Shown here: positions 24,310 to 33,005 of the stretch, one piece after another
Layout of the letters: the number at the start of each line of letters is the position of its first letter
How positions within the stretch are numbered: position 1 is the stretch's first letter
Assembly: GCF_900157375.1 (NCBI RefSeq)
Contig: NZ_LT721901.1
Location: forward strand, 2,466,315 to 2,530,314
From: Mycobacterium rhizamassiliense
Lineage (GTDB): Bacteria > Actinomycetota > Actinomycetes > Mycobacteriales > Mycobacteriaceae
Length of the DNA: 64,000 nt
Direction of reading: 5' to 3'
Position numbers and translations under genes: made by a program
Notes under the pieces: generated by a model
Told to the model about the DNA's origin: nothing
Database searches by the model: none
The model's input: the letters and a program-made list of their open reading frames with translations, nothing else

Positions 24310-25734
24310 TTAAAGGCGTACGACGACCGTCTTGGTGGCCGTGAACATGTCGAGGGCCTCGTAACCCTTCTCGCGGCCGTAGCCGGATTTCTTGAATCCG
24401 CCGAATGGTAGTTCCACCCCGCCGCCGGCGCCGTAGGTGTTCACATAGACCTGGCCCGCGCGGATCTCCGCGGCGAGCCGGTGCGCGCGGGATAGGTCCG
24501 TGGTCCAGACCGCGCCGAGCAGACCGTACTGCGTGCCGTTGGCCAACGCGATCGCCTCCTCCTCGGTGCGGAATCGATTGACGGTCAGCACGGGACCGAA
24601 GATCTCCTCCTGGGCTATGGTGTCCGCGGGATCGACGTCGGTGATCACCGTCGGCCCGAAGTAGGCGCCGTCGGCCAGCCTCGGGTCGTCGGGAGGCGCA
24701 CCGCCACAGACTATTTCACCCTTGGTCTTGCCGGTGACCATCGACTCGACCCGCTGCTGCTGCTTGCGGGAGACCAGCGGCCCCAGGTCGGGATCCTCGA
24801 GCCCAGGCCCGATCGTCACGGACCGCAACCGCTGGCGGACCATCTCGACCAAGGCGTCGTGCACCGAGTCATGCACCAGCAGGCGCGATCCCGCCGAGCA
24901 GGTCTGACCGGCGTTCTGCAGTATCGCCTTCGCGACCGACTCCGAAGCGCGCTCCAAATCCGCGTCGGGGAAGACGATCTGGGGAGATTTGCCGCCCAGC
25001 TCCAGGGTGGTGGGTGCGACCCGGTCGGCGGCGGCGTGGGCGATCAGCGAGCCGATCTGGGTGGATCCGACGAAACCGATGTGGTCGATTCCCGGGTGGG
25101 CCGCCAGGGCGGCGCCCGCCTCGGCGCCGATCCCGGTCACCACGTTGAAGACCCCGGGCGGCAAGCCCGCGTCGATAGCGATCTGCGCGAATTCGACTGC
25201 GGTGCGCGGTGTTTCATCGGCCGGCTTGGCCACGGAGCAATTGCCCACGGCGATCGCGGGGGCCACGGCGCGGGCCAGCAACTGCATCGGGTAGTTCCAA
25301 GCGATGATGTGCCCGGTGACTCCGAACGGCTCCCGCCGGGTGTACACGTGCAGATCCGTTGACAGCGGGATGGTTTGACCGTAGTAGGAGTCGATGGCGT
25401 GGCCGTAGAAGCGGAAATACCGGGCCGCGACGGTCGCATCGGTGCGGGCCTGGGTCAGCGGCTTTCCGGTGTCCTCGCTCTCGAGCCGGGCCAACCGCTC
25501 GTGGTTCTCGGTGATCAGATCGGCGATGCGGGTCAAGAGCGTGGCGCGCGACTCCGGTGACGTTTCGCGCCAGAGTTTCGACGCGGCCGCCGCGGCACCG
25601 ACGGCCCGATCCACCTCGTCACTACCGCCCCGCGCCACCGATCCGAGGGACCGCCCCGTGGCCGGGTCGATGTTGTCGTAAAGGTCGGCGGAGGCCACCG
25701 ATTCGCCGTCGATGAATGACTGCGTGCTAGTCAC
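24310..25734 (-). CDS. NAD(P)-dependent aldehyde dehydrogenase
   Basis: A 474-aa aldehyde dehydrogenase with a typical catalytic layout: Glu245 in LELGGKS, nucleophile Cys279 in GQTCSAGSRL, and cofactor loop GSTQIG at 223-228. It oxidises an aldehyde to an acid. The operon (aldehyde dehydrogenase, CMD-like, hydroxyacid dehydrogenase) and the divergent TetR suggest a specific inducible pathway. GTG start at 25734, no strong Shine-Dalgarno. The substrate is unknown. Confidence 0.94.
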   Translation of the reverse strand: MTSTQSFIDGESVASADLYDNIDPATGRSLGSVARGGSDEVDRAVGAAAAASKLWRETSPESRATLLTRIADLITENHERLARLESEDTGKPLTQARTDATVAARYFRFYGHAIDSYYGQTIPLSTDLHVYTRREPFGVTGHIIAWNYPMQLLARAVAPAIAVGNCSVAKPADETPRTAVEFAQIAIDAGLPPGVFNVVTGIGAEAGAALAAHPGIDHIGFVGSTQIGSLIAHAAADRVAPTTLELGGKSPQIVFPDADLERASESVAKAILQNAGQTCSAGSRLLVHDSVHDALVEMVRQRLRSVTIGPGLEDPDLGPLVSRKQQQRVESMVTGKTKGEIVCGGAPPDDPRLADGAYFGPTVITDVDPADTIAQEEIFGPVLTVNRFRTEEEAIALANGTQYGLLGAVWTTDLSRAHRLAAEIRAGQVYVNTYGAGGGVELPFGGFKKSGYGREKGYEALDMFTATKTVVVRL

Positions 25735-25782
25735 GGTGACCCCTTGGCTGAGTTTGTCGTCCCAACGGTTATCTACACGTTA

Positions 25783-26427
25783 ATGTATATTTCCGTGGTC
25801 ACCACAACCCGGCGTGGGCGCCCGACGCAGGCCGAAGCCAAGAAGCTGCACCAAAAGCTGCGCAAGGCCGCGGTCGCGACGTTTGTCAAGCACGGCTACG
25901 ACGGCACCAGCATGGACGCGATCGCCAAGGCGGCCGGCATCACGCGACGCACCCTCTACGCGCGCTATCCCGACAAACGTGCTGTCTTTCTTGACGTCAT
26001 TCCGTGGGCGCTCACCCGCACGACGGAGCGGGAGGCCGCCCAGGAGATCGACGACGTCGACCTGCGAACCGCGCTGGTCGCGGTCGGCCGGGCGGGGCTC
26101 GCGCGGGCCATCGACCCCGACGTCGTGCGCCTGAAGCGGATCGCGATGACCGAGTCGGCGCGGTTCCCCGAATTTGCGGTCAGTGCGCACTCGATGACGT
26201 GGTCGCCGCGGCACCGGCAGGTGATGGATCTGCTGCACCGCCACCACGAAGCGGGGGCCATCGACGTGGACGATCCCGAGTTGACCGCGGGCCACTTCAT
26301 CGCGCTCGTCGAACACCTGCCCGCTCGGCTGGCGGACTCCGGCATCTACCGCAGCTCCGAGGAGGAGGAGCGCCACTTGCAGCGCGCCGTCGACCTGTTC
26401 CTACGCGGCGTGCTGCGTCGGGAGTGA
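25783..26427 (+). CDS. TetR/AcrR family transcriptional regulator
   Basis: A TetR-family regulator of about 214 aa. An N-terminal HTH (RRGRPTQAEAKKLHQKLRKAA..., GITRRTLYARYPDKRAVFLDV) is followed by a helical ligand domain. The start could be ATG 25783 (used) or GTG 25795, the latter with a TAATGT -10 box ending eight bases upstream, which would give a leaderless message. It diverges from the aldehyde dehydrogenase operon with a gap of about 50 bases and probably represses it. It precedes a hydrolase gene by seven bases. Confidence 0.88.
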   Translation: MYISVVTTTRRGRPTQAEAKKLHQKLRKAAVATFVKHGYDGTSMDAIAKAAGITRRTLYARYPDKRAVFLDVIPWALTRTTEREAAQEIDDVDLRTALVAVGRAGLARAIDPDVVRLKRIAMTESARFPEFAVSAHSMTWSPRHRQVMDLLHRHHEAGAIDVDDPELTAGHFIALVEHLPARLADSGIYRSSEEEERHLQRAVDLFLRGVLRRE

Positions 26428-26434
26428 CACCGCG

Positions 26435-27184
26435 ATGACCTGGCCCGGTCTGGTGTTGGTGCACGGCGGCGCGCACGCCGCTGATTGCTGGGACCTGACC
26501 ATGGCCGAATTGTCCAGGTGCGCACCGGAATTGCGAGTCCTGGCGGTCGATCTGCCCGGCCGCGCCAGTAGGCCGGCTGACCTGGCCACCGTTACGATCG
26601 CCGATTGGGTGAACTCCGCGGTTGCCGATATCGACGACGCCGGGTTCGACGACGTTGTGGTCGTTGGGCATTCGATGGGTGGGCTCACCGTGCCGGGCAT
26701 CGTGGCGAAGCTGGGTGCTGCGCGGGTGCGCGAAATGATCCTGTTGGCGGCGTTCGTGCCGCCGCAGGGGTCATCGGTGGTGGCAGCGCTGCGCGGGCCC
26801 CTGGTCCCGTTGGCGCGTTCGGCGGGGCGGATTCAGAGATCGTTCCCAATGCCAAGGGCCCTAGCGCGTTTCGCATTCTGCAACGGCATGACGCGCGAGC
26901 AGCGCGAGCTCACGCTGTCGCGACTCTGCATGGAATCGCCGGCCGTCATTTTCGAACCGGCAGACCGCAGCGGTCTGCCCAACGGCGTGCCGCGGACCTG
27001 GATCATGACCCTGCGGGACCGGGCGCTATCGAGGCGCCAGCAACTCGACGCCATCAAATCACTCGGCGGCATCGACACCATGGTCTGCCTCGACGCATGC
27101 CATGACGTGATGTTCAGCCAACCCGCGCGGCTCGCGGAAGTCCTGGCCGAGCGGTGCCGGCGGCACGCCCGCGACCGGTCGTGA
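26435..27184 (+). CDS. Alpha/beta hydrolase
   Basis: A 249-aa alpha/beta hydrolase. It shows LVHGGAHAADCWD (oxyanion region), nucleophile Ser in GHSMGG, and a C-terminal DACHDVMFS with the catalytic His. It begins seven bases after the TetR gene, so they probably share a transcript. Function is likely esterase or haloperoxidase-like; substrate unknown. Confidence 0.87.
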   Translation: MTWPGLVLVHGGAHAADCWDLTMAELSRCAPELRVLAVDLPGRASRPADLATVTIADWVNSAVADIDDAGFDDVVVVGHSMGGLTVPGIVAKLGAARVREMILLAAFVPPQGSSVVAALRGPLVPLARSAGRIQRSFPMPRALARFAFCNGMTREQRELTLSRLCMESPAVIFEPADRSGLPNGVPRTWIMTLRDRALSRRQQLDAIKSLGGIDTMVCLDACHDVMFSQPARLAEVLAERCRRHARDRS

Positions 27185-27252
27185 GCCTGGAAAATTAATA
27201 TACGATGATGTTTACTTAATGGCGACCGCATCGCCCGCGCAAGGAGCACCGC

Positions 27253-28599
27253 ATGACATCTGCAGTAGATCGCCTGGTGGCGTTGGTCGGGGCCGACGAC
27301 TGCTTCGACATCGCACCCGCCGAGCTGCTGCCCGTGCAGCTGGCGGCGGCCAACGAGCGGCTCGCGGCCCAGGCCCAGCGCATTCCGCTGCTGGCCAACC
27401 GCGCTGAATCGGGCAGGGTCAAAGAGATCACGCAGACCGCCGACCTGGTGCCACTGCTGTTCGCCCACACCACCTATAAGACCTACGGGGAAGGCTGGCT
27501 GAACGATGGCCAGTGGGACCGCATGGGCAGGTGGCTCGCGACCGTGTCCACCCGCAAGGTCGAGGGGCTCGATACCAGCGGGGTGCAGACGCTCGACGAC
27601 TGGATCAAGCAGCTGGAGACCGTCGGGCACTTCCTGTCGTGTTCGAGCGGCACCACCGGAAAGCCGGCCATGCTGTCGTGCACCGAGACCGACATCGAAC
27701 TCTCGGGGAGGATCAACAGCGCGGCGCTGCTGTGGGCCACCGGCCTCACCCGCGGCGAGGACCGCAAATTCCTGGGCCTGGGACCGCAATTCGCCGCGCC
27801 GCGCGAGGACGCGATCCGTCAGGCCATGGTCGAGTGCTTCTCCTCGCGGTATCCGTCCTACCAATTCGGCGACGGCGAGCCGATCACCGTCGGGTCGATG
27901 GTCGACATGATCACGCTGCGGCGCAAGCTGACCGAGGGCACCGCGCGCCCGAATGAAATCGCGGATTTCGAACGCATCGCCACCCAGCGTGCCGCCGACA
28001 TGGATACCTCGGCGAAAAAGGCGGTCGACGCGGTGATCGAGGCGCGGGCGTTGCCGCTATTGGCGGCAGGCATGTTCGCGACCCTGTATCAGATCGCCGA
28101 GGGCATCCGCGCCAAGGGCCACGGCGGTGACGACTTCAACCCCAACAACGCGATGATGGTCGCCGGCGGCCTCAAAGGCACTGTGCTGCCGGAGAATTAC
28201 CGCGAATACATCCTGGAGACGTTCAACGTCGCCGAAGAGCGGCTCTACCACGCCTACAGCATGCGCGAGATCAACGCGGTGTTCCCGCTCTGCCATGGCG
28301 GCCGATACCACGTCTCGCCCTGGGTGATGATGCTGCCGCTGGACAGCGCCGGCGAGCAATTGGTGGACCCGGGCACCGGCGAGATCGAAGCGCGAGCAGC
28401 GTTTTTCGACGCCTCGATCGAAGGCCGCTGGGGCGGCGTGATCAGCGGGGACCGGATTAACATCAGCTTCGCCAAGTGCCGGTGCGGGCACCAGGGCCCG
28501 ACGATCGATCGGGAGATCACCCGTTATTCCGACCTGCCGGGTGGAGACAAGATCACCTGCGCCGGCAGCATCGACGCCTACGTACGCGGTGTGTCATGA
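27253..28599 (+). CDS. LuxE-like acyl-protein synthetase/AMP-forming ligase
   Basis: A 448-aa protein of the adenylate-forming superfamily, resembling LuxE acyl-protein synthetase. The P-loop-like SCSSGTTGKPAM motif (about 129-140) is intact. LuxE activates a fatty acid as acyl-AMP and transfers it to a partner. It overlaps a LuxC-like reductase by ATGA, as in lux operons. No luciferase (LuxA/B) is present here. It is likely one half of a fatty-acid reductase. Confidence 0.8.
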   Translation: MTSAVDRLVALVGADDCFDIAPAELLPVQLAAANERLAAQAQRIPLLANRAESGRVKEITQTADLVPLLFAHTTYKTYGEGWLNDGQWDRMGRWLATVSTRKVEGLDTSGVQTLDDWIKQLETVGHFLSCSSGTTGKPAMLSCTETDIELSGRINSAALLWATGLTRGEDRKFLGLGPQFAAPREDAIRQAMVECFSSRYPSYQFGDGEPITVGSMVDMITLRRKLTEGTARPNEIADFERIATQRAADMDTSAKKAVDAVIEARALPLLAAGMFATLYQIAEGIRAKGHGGDDFNPNNAMMVAGGLKGTVLPENYREYILETFNVAEERLYHAYSMREINAVFPLCHGGRYHVSPWVMMLPLDSAGEQLVDPGTGEIEARAAFFDASIEGRWGGVISGDRINISFAKCRCGHQGPTIDREITRYSDLPGGDKITCAGSIDAYVRGVS

Positions 28600-29993
28600 C
28601 GTCCGTCGATGCGCTGCGGGCGCCCCACTTCGTCCAGGGCGTTTTGGTCGAGGGCGAGGCGGTGCGCCACCGATCGCGCGATCTGGGCGCTGACTTCGTC
28701 ACTCCCACAATCGATCTGGACTCGCTGGTGATGCCGCGATCGCAGCTGCCGCCGTTGCTGGACGTCAAGCTCGCCGAAATCATCGACTTCCTAGCCGAAA
28801 CAGGCGAGCGCCTGCACCTGGACCGCAACCCCCACCTGCAGCAGTGCCTGGAGCTGATCGCGGCGACAAATCCGCTGCCGCGCCGCGTGGTGGAGAACCT
28901 CTATCGCCAGGCCCCGATGTACCTGACCAAGCCGCTGCTTCAGAGCATGGTCGACTCGAATTTCGCCAATCGCGAGGCGCTGGACAGCTGGGTCGAGCAC
29001 ACCGACATGTACGGCAACAAGGGTGCGGTGCGGGCGTTCCCGTCGCGCATGGTGCACATGCTGGCGGGCAATGCCCCGTCCGGTTGTGTCGCGTCGATCG
29101 CGCAGGGCGCCCTCGTCAAGGCGGTCAACCTGTTCAAGATGCCGTCGAGCGACCCGTTCACCACGGTGGCGGTGCTGCGAACAATGGCGGGGATCGATCC
29201 GAAACATCCTGTCGTGCAGTCGATGTCCGCGGTCTATTGGCAGGGCGGCGACACCGCCATCGAACGCACGCTGTATCGGCCGCAGTATTTCGACAAGATT
29301 GTCGCCTGGGGCGGGGGCGAGGCGATCAATAACGTGATCCAATACCTGGGCCCGGGAATCCAAATGATCTCGTTCGACCCCAAGTCGTCGATCTCGATGA
29401 TCGGTCGCGAGGTCTTCGAGTCGCAGGACCGCGTTGCCGACGTCGCCGATCGGCTGGCGGCCGACACCACGGTGTTCAACCAGGAGGCCTGCCTGGCCAG
29501 CCGCTTCGCGTTCGTGGAAGGCCTACGGGCCCAGGTCGAATCGCTGTGCGCCACGCTGGCGCAGCGGCTGGCCGTGGACCGCGAATTCGCTTCCGCGGCG
29601 GCCCCGCCGTTGTCGGCCGAGTCGCGCGACGAGATCCAGGTGGCCGAAGCCATGGGCGATCTCAAGGTGTGGGGTGGCTTCGACGGCCGCGGCCTGGTCA
29701 TCCTTTCGGACCGGCCCGTCGAATTTCAGCCCACCAACAAGACGTCGAACGTCGTGATGGTCGAATCGCTCGACGACGCAGTGCGCTACGTCAACGTCGC
29801 CACCCAGACCATCGGCATCTACCCCTACGAGCGCAAGAAAGAGCTGCGCGACCGGCTGGCCAGCCAAGGGGCGCAACGGTTGTGCCGCTTGGGGACCGCG
29901 AATGCGCACGTGCTGGGCAGCCCGCACGACGCGATGTATCCGCTGCAGCGATTCGTGAATTGGATGGGCGACGACGACATCACTCTTGGCTAG
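28596..29993 (+). CDS. LuxC-like acyl-CoA/acyl-protein reductase
   Basis: A 465-aa reductase of the LuxC family, within the aldehyde dehydrogenase superfamily. The catalytic Cys299 lies in NQEACLASR, and a cofactor-binding region precedes it. With LuxE it would reduce an acyl chain to a fatty aldehyde using NADPH. The ATG at 28596 overlaps the LuxE stop (ATGA), supporting a complex. The aldehyde might feed wax ester, alcohol or hydrocarbon formation; a WS/DGAT lies at the window end, far downstream. Confidence 0.8.
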   Translation: MTSVDALRAPHFVQGVLVEGEAVRHRSRDLGADFVTPTIDLDSLVMPRSQLPPLLDVKLAEIIDFLAETGERLHLDRNPHLQQCLELIAATNPLPRRVVENLYRQAPMYLTKPLLQSMVDSNFANREALDSWVEHTDMYGNKGAVRAFPSRMVHMLAGNAPSGCVASIAQGALVKAVNLFKMPSSDPFTTVAVLRTMAGIDPKHPVVQSMSAVYWQGGDTAIERTLYRPQYFDKIVAWGGGEAINNVIQYLGPGIQMISFDPKSSISMIGREVFESQDRVADVADRLAADTTVFNQEACLASRFAFVEGLRAQVESLCATLAQRLAVDREFASAAAPPLSAESRDEIQVAEAMGDLKVWGGFDGRGLVILSDRPVEFQPTNKTSNVVMVESLDDAVRYVNVATQTIGIYPYERKKELRDRLASQGAQRLCRLGTANAHVLGSPHDAMYPLQRFVNWMGDDDITLG

Positions 29994-30060
29994 CGGCGAT
30001 CGGTCGGGACCCCCGGCACGCTAGGTTGCTTCAGGAAAGCCCGTGCCGGAAGGAGTCACC

Positions 30061-30729
30061 ATGGCGGTAGCGAGCAGCGATGTCTGGGAAGTGATGTCGA
30101 CCGCCAGGACGATCAGGCGCTTTACCGACGAGCCCGTAAACGAGGCGGTGTTGGCCCGCTGCCTGGAAGCCGCCCGTTGGGCGCCCTCGGGCGCCAACGC
30201 GCAGGGCTGGCGGTTCGTCGTCCTGCGTTCTCCCGAGCAACGGGCGGTCGTCGGCAAGGCCGCCGCTCACGCGCTGGAGGTGATCGAGCCTGTTTACGGG
30301 ATGAGTCGCCCCGCGCCCGACGACAACAGCCGCCGCGCCCGTACCTACCGCGCCACCTACGAATTGCACGACCGGGCCGGCGAGTTCACGTCGGTCCTGT
30401 TCGCCCAGCAGCATTACCCGACGGCCTCCGAGCTGTTGCTCGGCGGTTCGGTGTTTCCCGCCATGCAGAACTTCCTGCTGGCCGCCCGCGCCCAGGGCCT
30501 GGGCGCGTGCCTGACCAGCTGGGCATCGTACGGCGGGGAGCAGCTGCTGCGGGATGCCATCGGGGTGCCGGACGGCTGGCTGGTGGCCGGCCACATCGTG
30601 ATCGGCTGGCCGAAAGGACAGCACGGACCGGTCCGTCGCCGCGAGCTCGCCGAGTTCGTCAACCTCGACCGTTGGGACGAGCCCGCCGACGGACTCTTGT
30701 CCGCCGGACGGGAGCAATCGACGCCCTGA
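30061..30729 (+). CDS. Nitroreductase family protein
   Basis: A 222-aa flavin-dependent nitroreductase-fold protein. An N-terminal STARTIRRF and a FMN-binding RWAPSGANAQGW segment are typical, as are a C-terminal GWPKGQHGP region and Arg-rich tail. The ATG at 30061 has GGAAGGAG upstream; an earlier ATG is less likely. It begins about 70 bases after the LuxC-like gene. It may act as a flavin or quinone reductase supplying electrons. The true substrate is not shown. Confidence 0.88.
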   Translation: MAVASSDVWEVMSTARTIRRFTDEPVNEAVLARCLEAARWAPSGANAQGWRFVVLRSPEQRAVVGKAAAHALEVIEPVYGMSRPAPDDNSRRARTYRATYELHDRAGEFTSVLFAQQHYPTASELLLGGSVFPAMQNFLLAARAQGLGACLTSWASYGGEQLLRDAIGVPDGWLVAGHIVIGWPKGQHGPVRRRELAEFVNLDRWDEPADGLLSAGREQSTP

Positions 30730-30797
30730 CCAGAGGTCGGACGGCGACGCCGATCGATACGTCATACGCCGAAACCGAGATTATTACTTCCGAGAGC

Positions 30798-30812
30798 GAG
30801 AATGTTATTCTC
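30798..30812. promoter_or_regulatory. GAGAAT-N3-ATTCTC operator (site D, best copy)
   Basis: GAGAAT-GTT-ATTCTC is a perfect 6-base inverted repeat; the arms extend to nine bases (30795-30803 against 30807-30815). TATTCT, a TANNNT box, lies inside the right half at 30806-30811, so binding would block the promoter. The acyl-CoA dehydrogenase starts at 30844 with an AGGAGG Shine-Dalgarno. Five weaker copies are found in other promoters of this window. Confidence 0.65.
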
Positions 30813-30843
30813 GCTGAGGCGGTGACGACAGGAGGCGGCCCCA

Positions 30844-31842
30844 ATGCTGTTGGAGTTCGATGCTGATCAGCGACTGTGGCAGAGCACGGTGCGCGACGCC
30901 GTCGCCAAGCAGTGCCCCGCGTCGCTGGTGCGCAGCGTGGCCGAAGAGGGCGTGGACCCGAGCCCGCTGTGGAAGTCGTATGTAGACCAGGGCTGGACCG
31001 AGCTCAGCGATCCGGAAAGCGCGGTCGAGCTGGCGATCGTGCTCGAAGAGCTAGGCCGCGCAACCGATCCCACGCCGTTCCTGGCGACGTTGAGCCAATT
31101 CGCCCCGTTGGCCGCGGACAGGTTCGACCCGCACGAGTCCGGCACCGCCGTCTACCAGGGCGTCGTCGCGCACCGCGACGCCGAAGGCTGGATGCTCGAC
31201 GGCACGGCGCGCCACGTGCTGGACGGCGATCGCGCGGACCGGTTGGCCGTGGTCACCGATGCCGGGGTGTTCCTGGTCGCCGCCAACCAGGTGTCGGCCC
31301 GGCGCTCGTCGGTGTTCGACCCGGTGCTGCATGTCGCCGATCTGTCCTTCGCCGAGGTGCGGGTGCCCGACACCGAGCGGCTGACCGTGGACGCCGAACG
31401 CGCCCACCACGTGGCCCTGACCGGCATGGCGATCACGATGGTCGGCGCCTGCCAGCGGGTCCTCGACCTAGTGCTCGAGCACGTCAAAAGCCGCCAGCAA
31501 TTCGGCGTGGCGATCGGCTCGTTCCAGGCCGTGCAGCACAAGGCCGCCGACATGCACGTCGCGGTGGAGCGCGCGCGGGCGCTGGCGTACTTCGCCGCCC
31601 TGACGATCGCCGCCGACGATCCCCGCCGCCGGCTCGCGGCCGCGATGGCCAAAGCGTCTGCGGGAGAATGCCAATCGGTGGTGTTCAAGCACGGCCTGCA
31701 GCTGCACGGCGCGATGGGATTCACGTGGGAGAACGACCTGCAGTTCGCGCTCAAGCGCGCCAAGGCGGGCGAACTCCTGCTGGGCGGCGCGGCGGAGCAT
31801 CGTGCGCGGATCGCAGAGGAATACCGTGCAGCTGACTTTTGA
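30844..31842 (+). CDS. Acyl-CoA dehydrogenase, shorter subunit
   Basis: A 332-aa acyl-CoA dehydrogenase, shorter than the usual 380-400. N-terminal, beta and C-terminal domains can be traced; the FAD-binding region shows QFGVAIGSFQAVQHKAADMH, and WENDLQFALKRAKAGELLLGG near the end. The gene overlaps the next acyl-CoA dehydrogenase by 17 bases. In mycobacterial steroid catabolism such adjacent pairs form alpha2beta2 heterotetramers, and one subunit lacks part of the active site; that arrangement is the likely one here. The Shine-Dalgarno is AGGAGG. Confidence 0.9.
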   Translation: MLLEFDADQRLWQSTVRDAVAKQCPASLVRSVAEEGVDPSPLWKSYVDQGWTELSDPESAVELAIVLEELGRATDPTPFLATLSQFAPLAADRFDPHESGTAVYQGVVAHRDAEGWMLDGTARHVLDGDRADRLAVVTDAGVFLVAANQVSARRSSVFDPVLHVADLSFAEVRVPDTERLTVDAERAHHVALTGMAITMVGACQRVLDLVLEHVKSRQQFGVAIGSFQAVQHKAADMHVAVERARALAYFAALTIAADDPRRRLAAAMAKASAGECQSVVFKHGLQLHGAMGFTWENDLQFALKRAKAGELLLGGAAEHRARIAEEYRAADF

Positions 31843-33001
31843 TCCCGACGTCGAGGCGTTCCGGGCGGAGTTCTCGGCCTTCCTCGACGAAAACCTGCCT
31901 CCCGCAAGCGAAACCCTCGAGCGCCCGCGCTCGGTCTCGCACATGCCGGACTGGGCCCGCCGCTGGCAGCGGCTGCTGTTCGACAACGGTTGGCTACTAC
32001 CCAGTCAGCCGCCGGAATTCGGTGGACGCAACGCGTCGGTTTTGCAGCAGTTCGTCTACCTGCAGGAGCTCAGCCGCCGCCGGATTTACCACAGCTTCAA
32101 CCCGCAGGGCGTGAATATCGTTGGCGCATCGTTGTTGTCGTTCGGCAGCGACGAGCAGAAGCGACGCTGGGCGGTGCCCATCCTGCGCGCCGAGATCACC
32201 GCATCGCTGGGGATGAGCGAACCCAGCGCGGGTTCCGACCTCGCGTCGCTGCGCACCCGCGCGGTGCTCGACGGCGACCACTTCGTGGTCAACGGGCAGA
32301 AGGTCTGGACCTCCGGCGCGCATGACGCCGACATCTTGCTGACGTTCGTGCGGACGGATCCAGACGCGCCCAAGCACAAGGGAATCAGCGTGCTGGTGAT
32401 CCCCACCGACACCCCCGGCGTCGTGCGCAGGCCCTTCCCGTCGATCTGCTCGATCGACGACACGGACTTCAACGAAGTGTTCTTCACCGACGCGCGGGTG
32501 CCGGCGGAAAACCTGGTGGGTGAACTCAACCAGGGCTGGTCGGTCGCCAACGGTTCACTCGGCCACGAGCGCACCATGATGTGGTTGGGCTTCGCCGACC
32601 GCATCGAGAACATGATCGACGACTTCCGCCCCGGCACCGACGTCGAGCGCGACGCGTACGCCTCGACGATCATGGACCAGCAGGCGCTGCGCCTGCTGGG
32701 GTCGGCGGCCCTGGCCCGCGCGGCCCGCGGCGAGGACGACGTGGCCGCGATCTCGGTGCTCAAGCTGCTGGGCTCGGAAGCCGAGCTGCGGGGGATGGAT
32801 CTGGCGTTCACTGCCGCGGGCGCCGACGGGCTCGTCCACCCGGGCCAGACCGGGCCGTACGCGCACATGAACCTCGACCACTATTTCGCCAGCTGGTTCG
32901 AACGTTATGCCCGCAGCTTTTCCGGCACCATCGCCGGCGGCACCTCGGAAATTCAGCGCAACATCATCGCCCAGCGAGTGCTCGGCCTGCCGCGCAGCTA
33001 G
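31826..33001 (+). CDS. Acyl-CoA dehydrogenase, larger subunit
   Basis: A 391-aa acyl-CoA dehydrogenase of full length. It has MSEPSAGSDLASL and KVWTSGAHDAD in the FAD/substrate region and the typical C-terminal GGTSEIQRNIIAQRVLGLPR. The GTG at 31826 has AGAGGA upstream and overlaps the preceding gene by 17 bases; a longer frame from 31802 is less likely. It oxidises an acyl-CoA to enoyl-CoA, probably as a heteromer with the preceding protein. Confidence 0.93.
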   Translation: MQLTFDPDVEAFRAEFSAFLDENLPPASETLERPRSVSHMPDWARRWQRLLFDNGWLLPSQPPEFGGRNASVLQQFVYLQELSRRRIYHSFNPQGVNIVGASLLSFGSDEQKRRWAVPILRAEITASLGMSEPSAGSDLASLRTRAVLDGDHFVVNGQKVWTSGAHDADILLTFVRTDPDAPKHKGISVLVIPTDTPGVVRRPFPSICSIDDTDFNEVFFTDARVPAENLVGELNQGWSVANGSLGHERTMMWLGFADRIENMIDDFRPGTDVERDAYASTIMDQQALRLLGSAALARAARGEDDVAAISVLKLLGSEAELRGMDLAFTAAGADGLVHPGQTGPYAHMNLDHYFASWFERYARSFSGTIAGGTSEIQRNIIAQRVLGLPRS

Positions 33002-33005
33002 CTCC

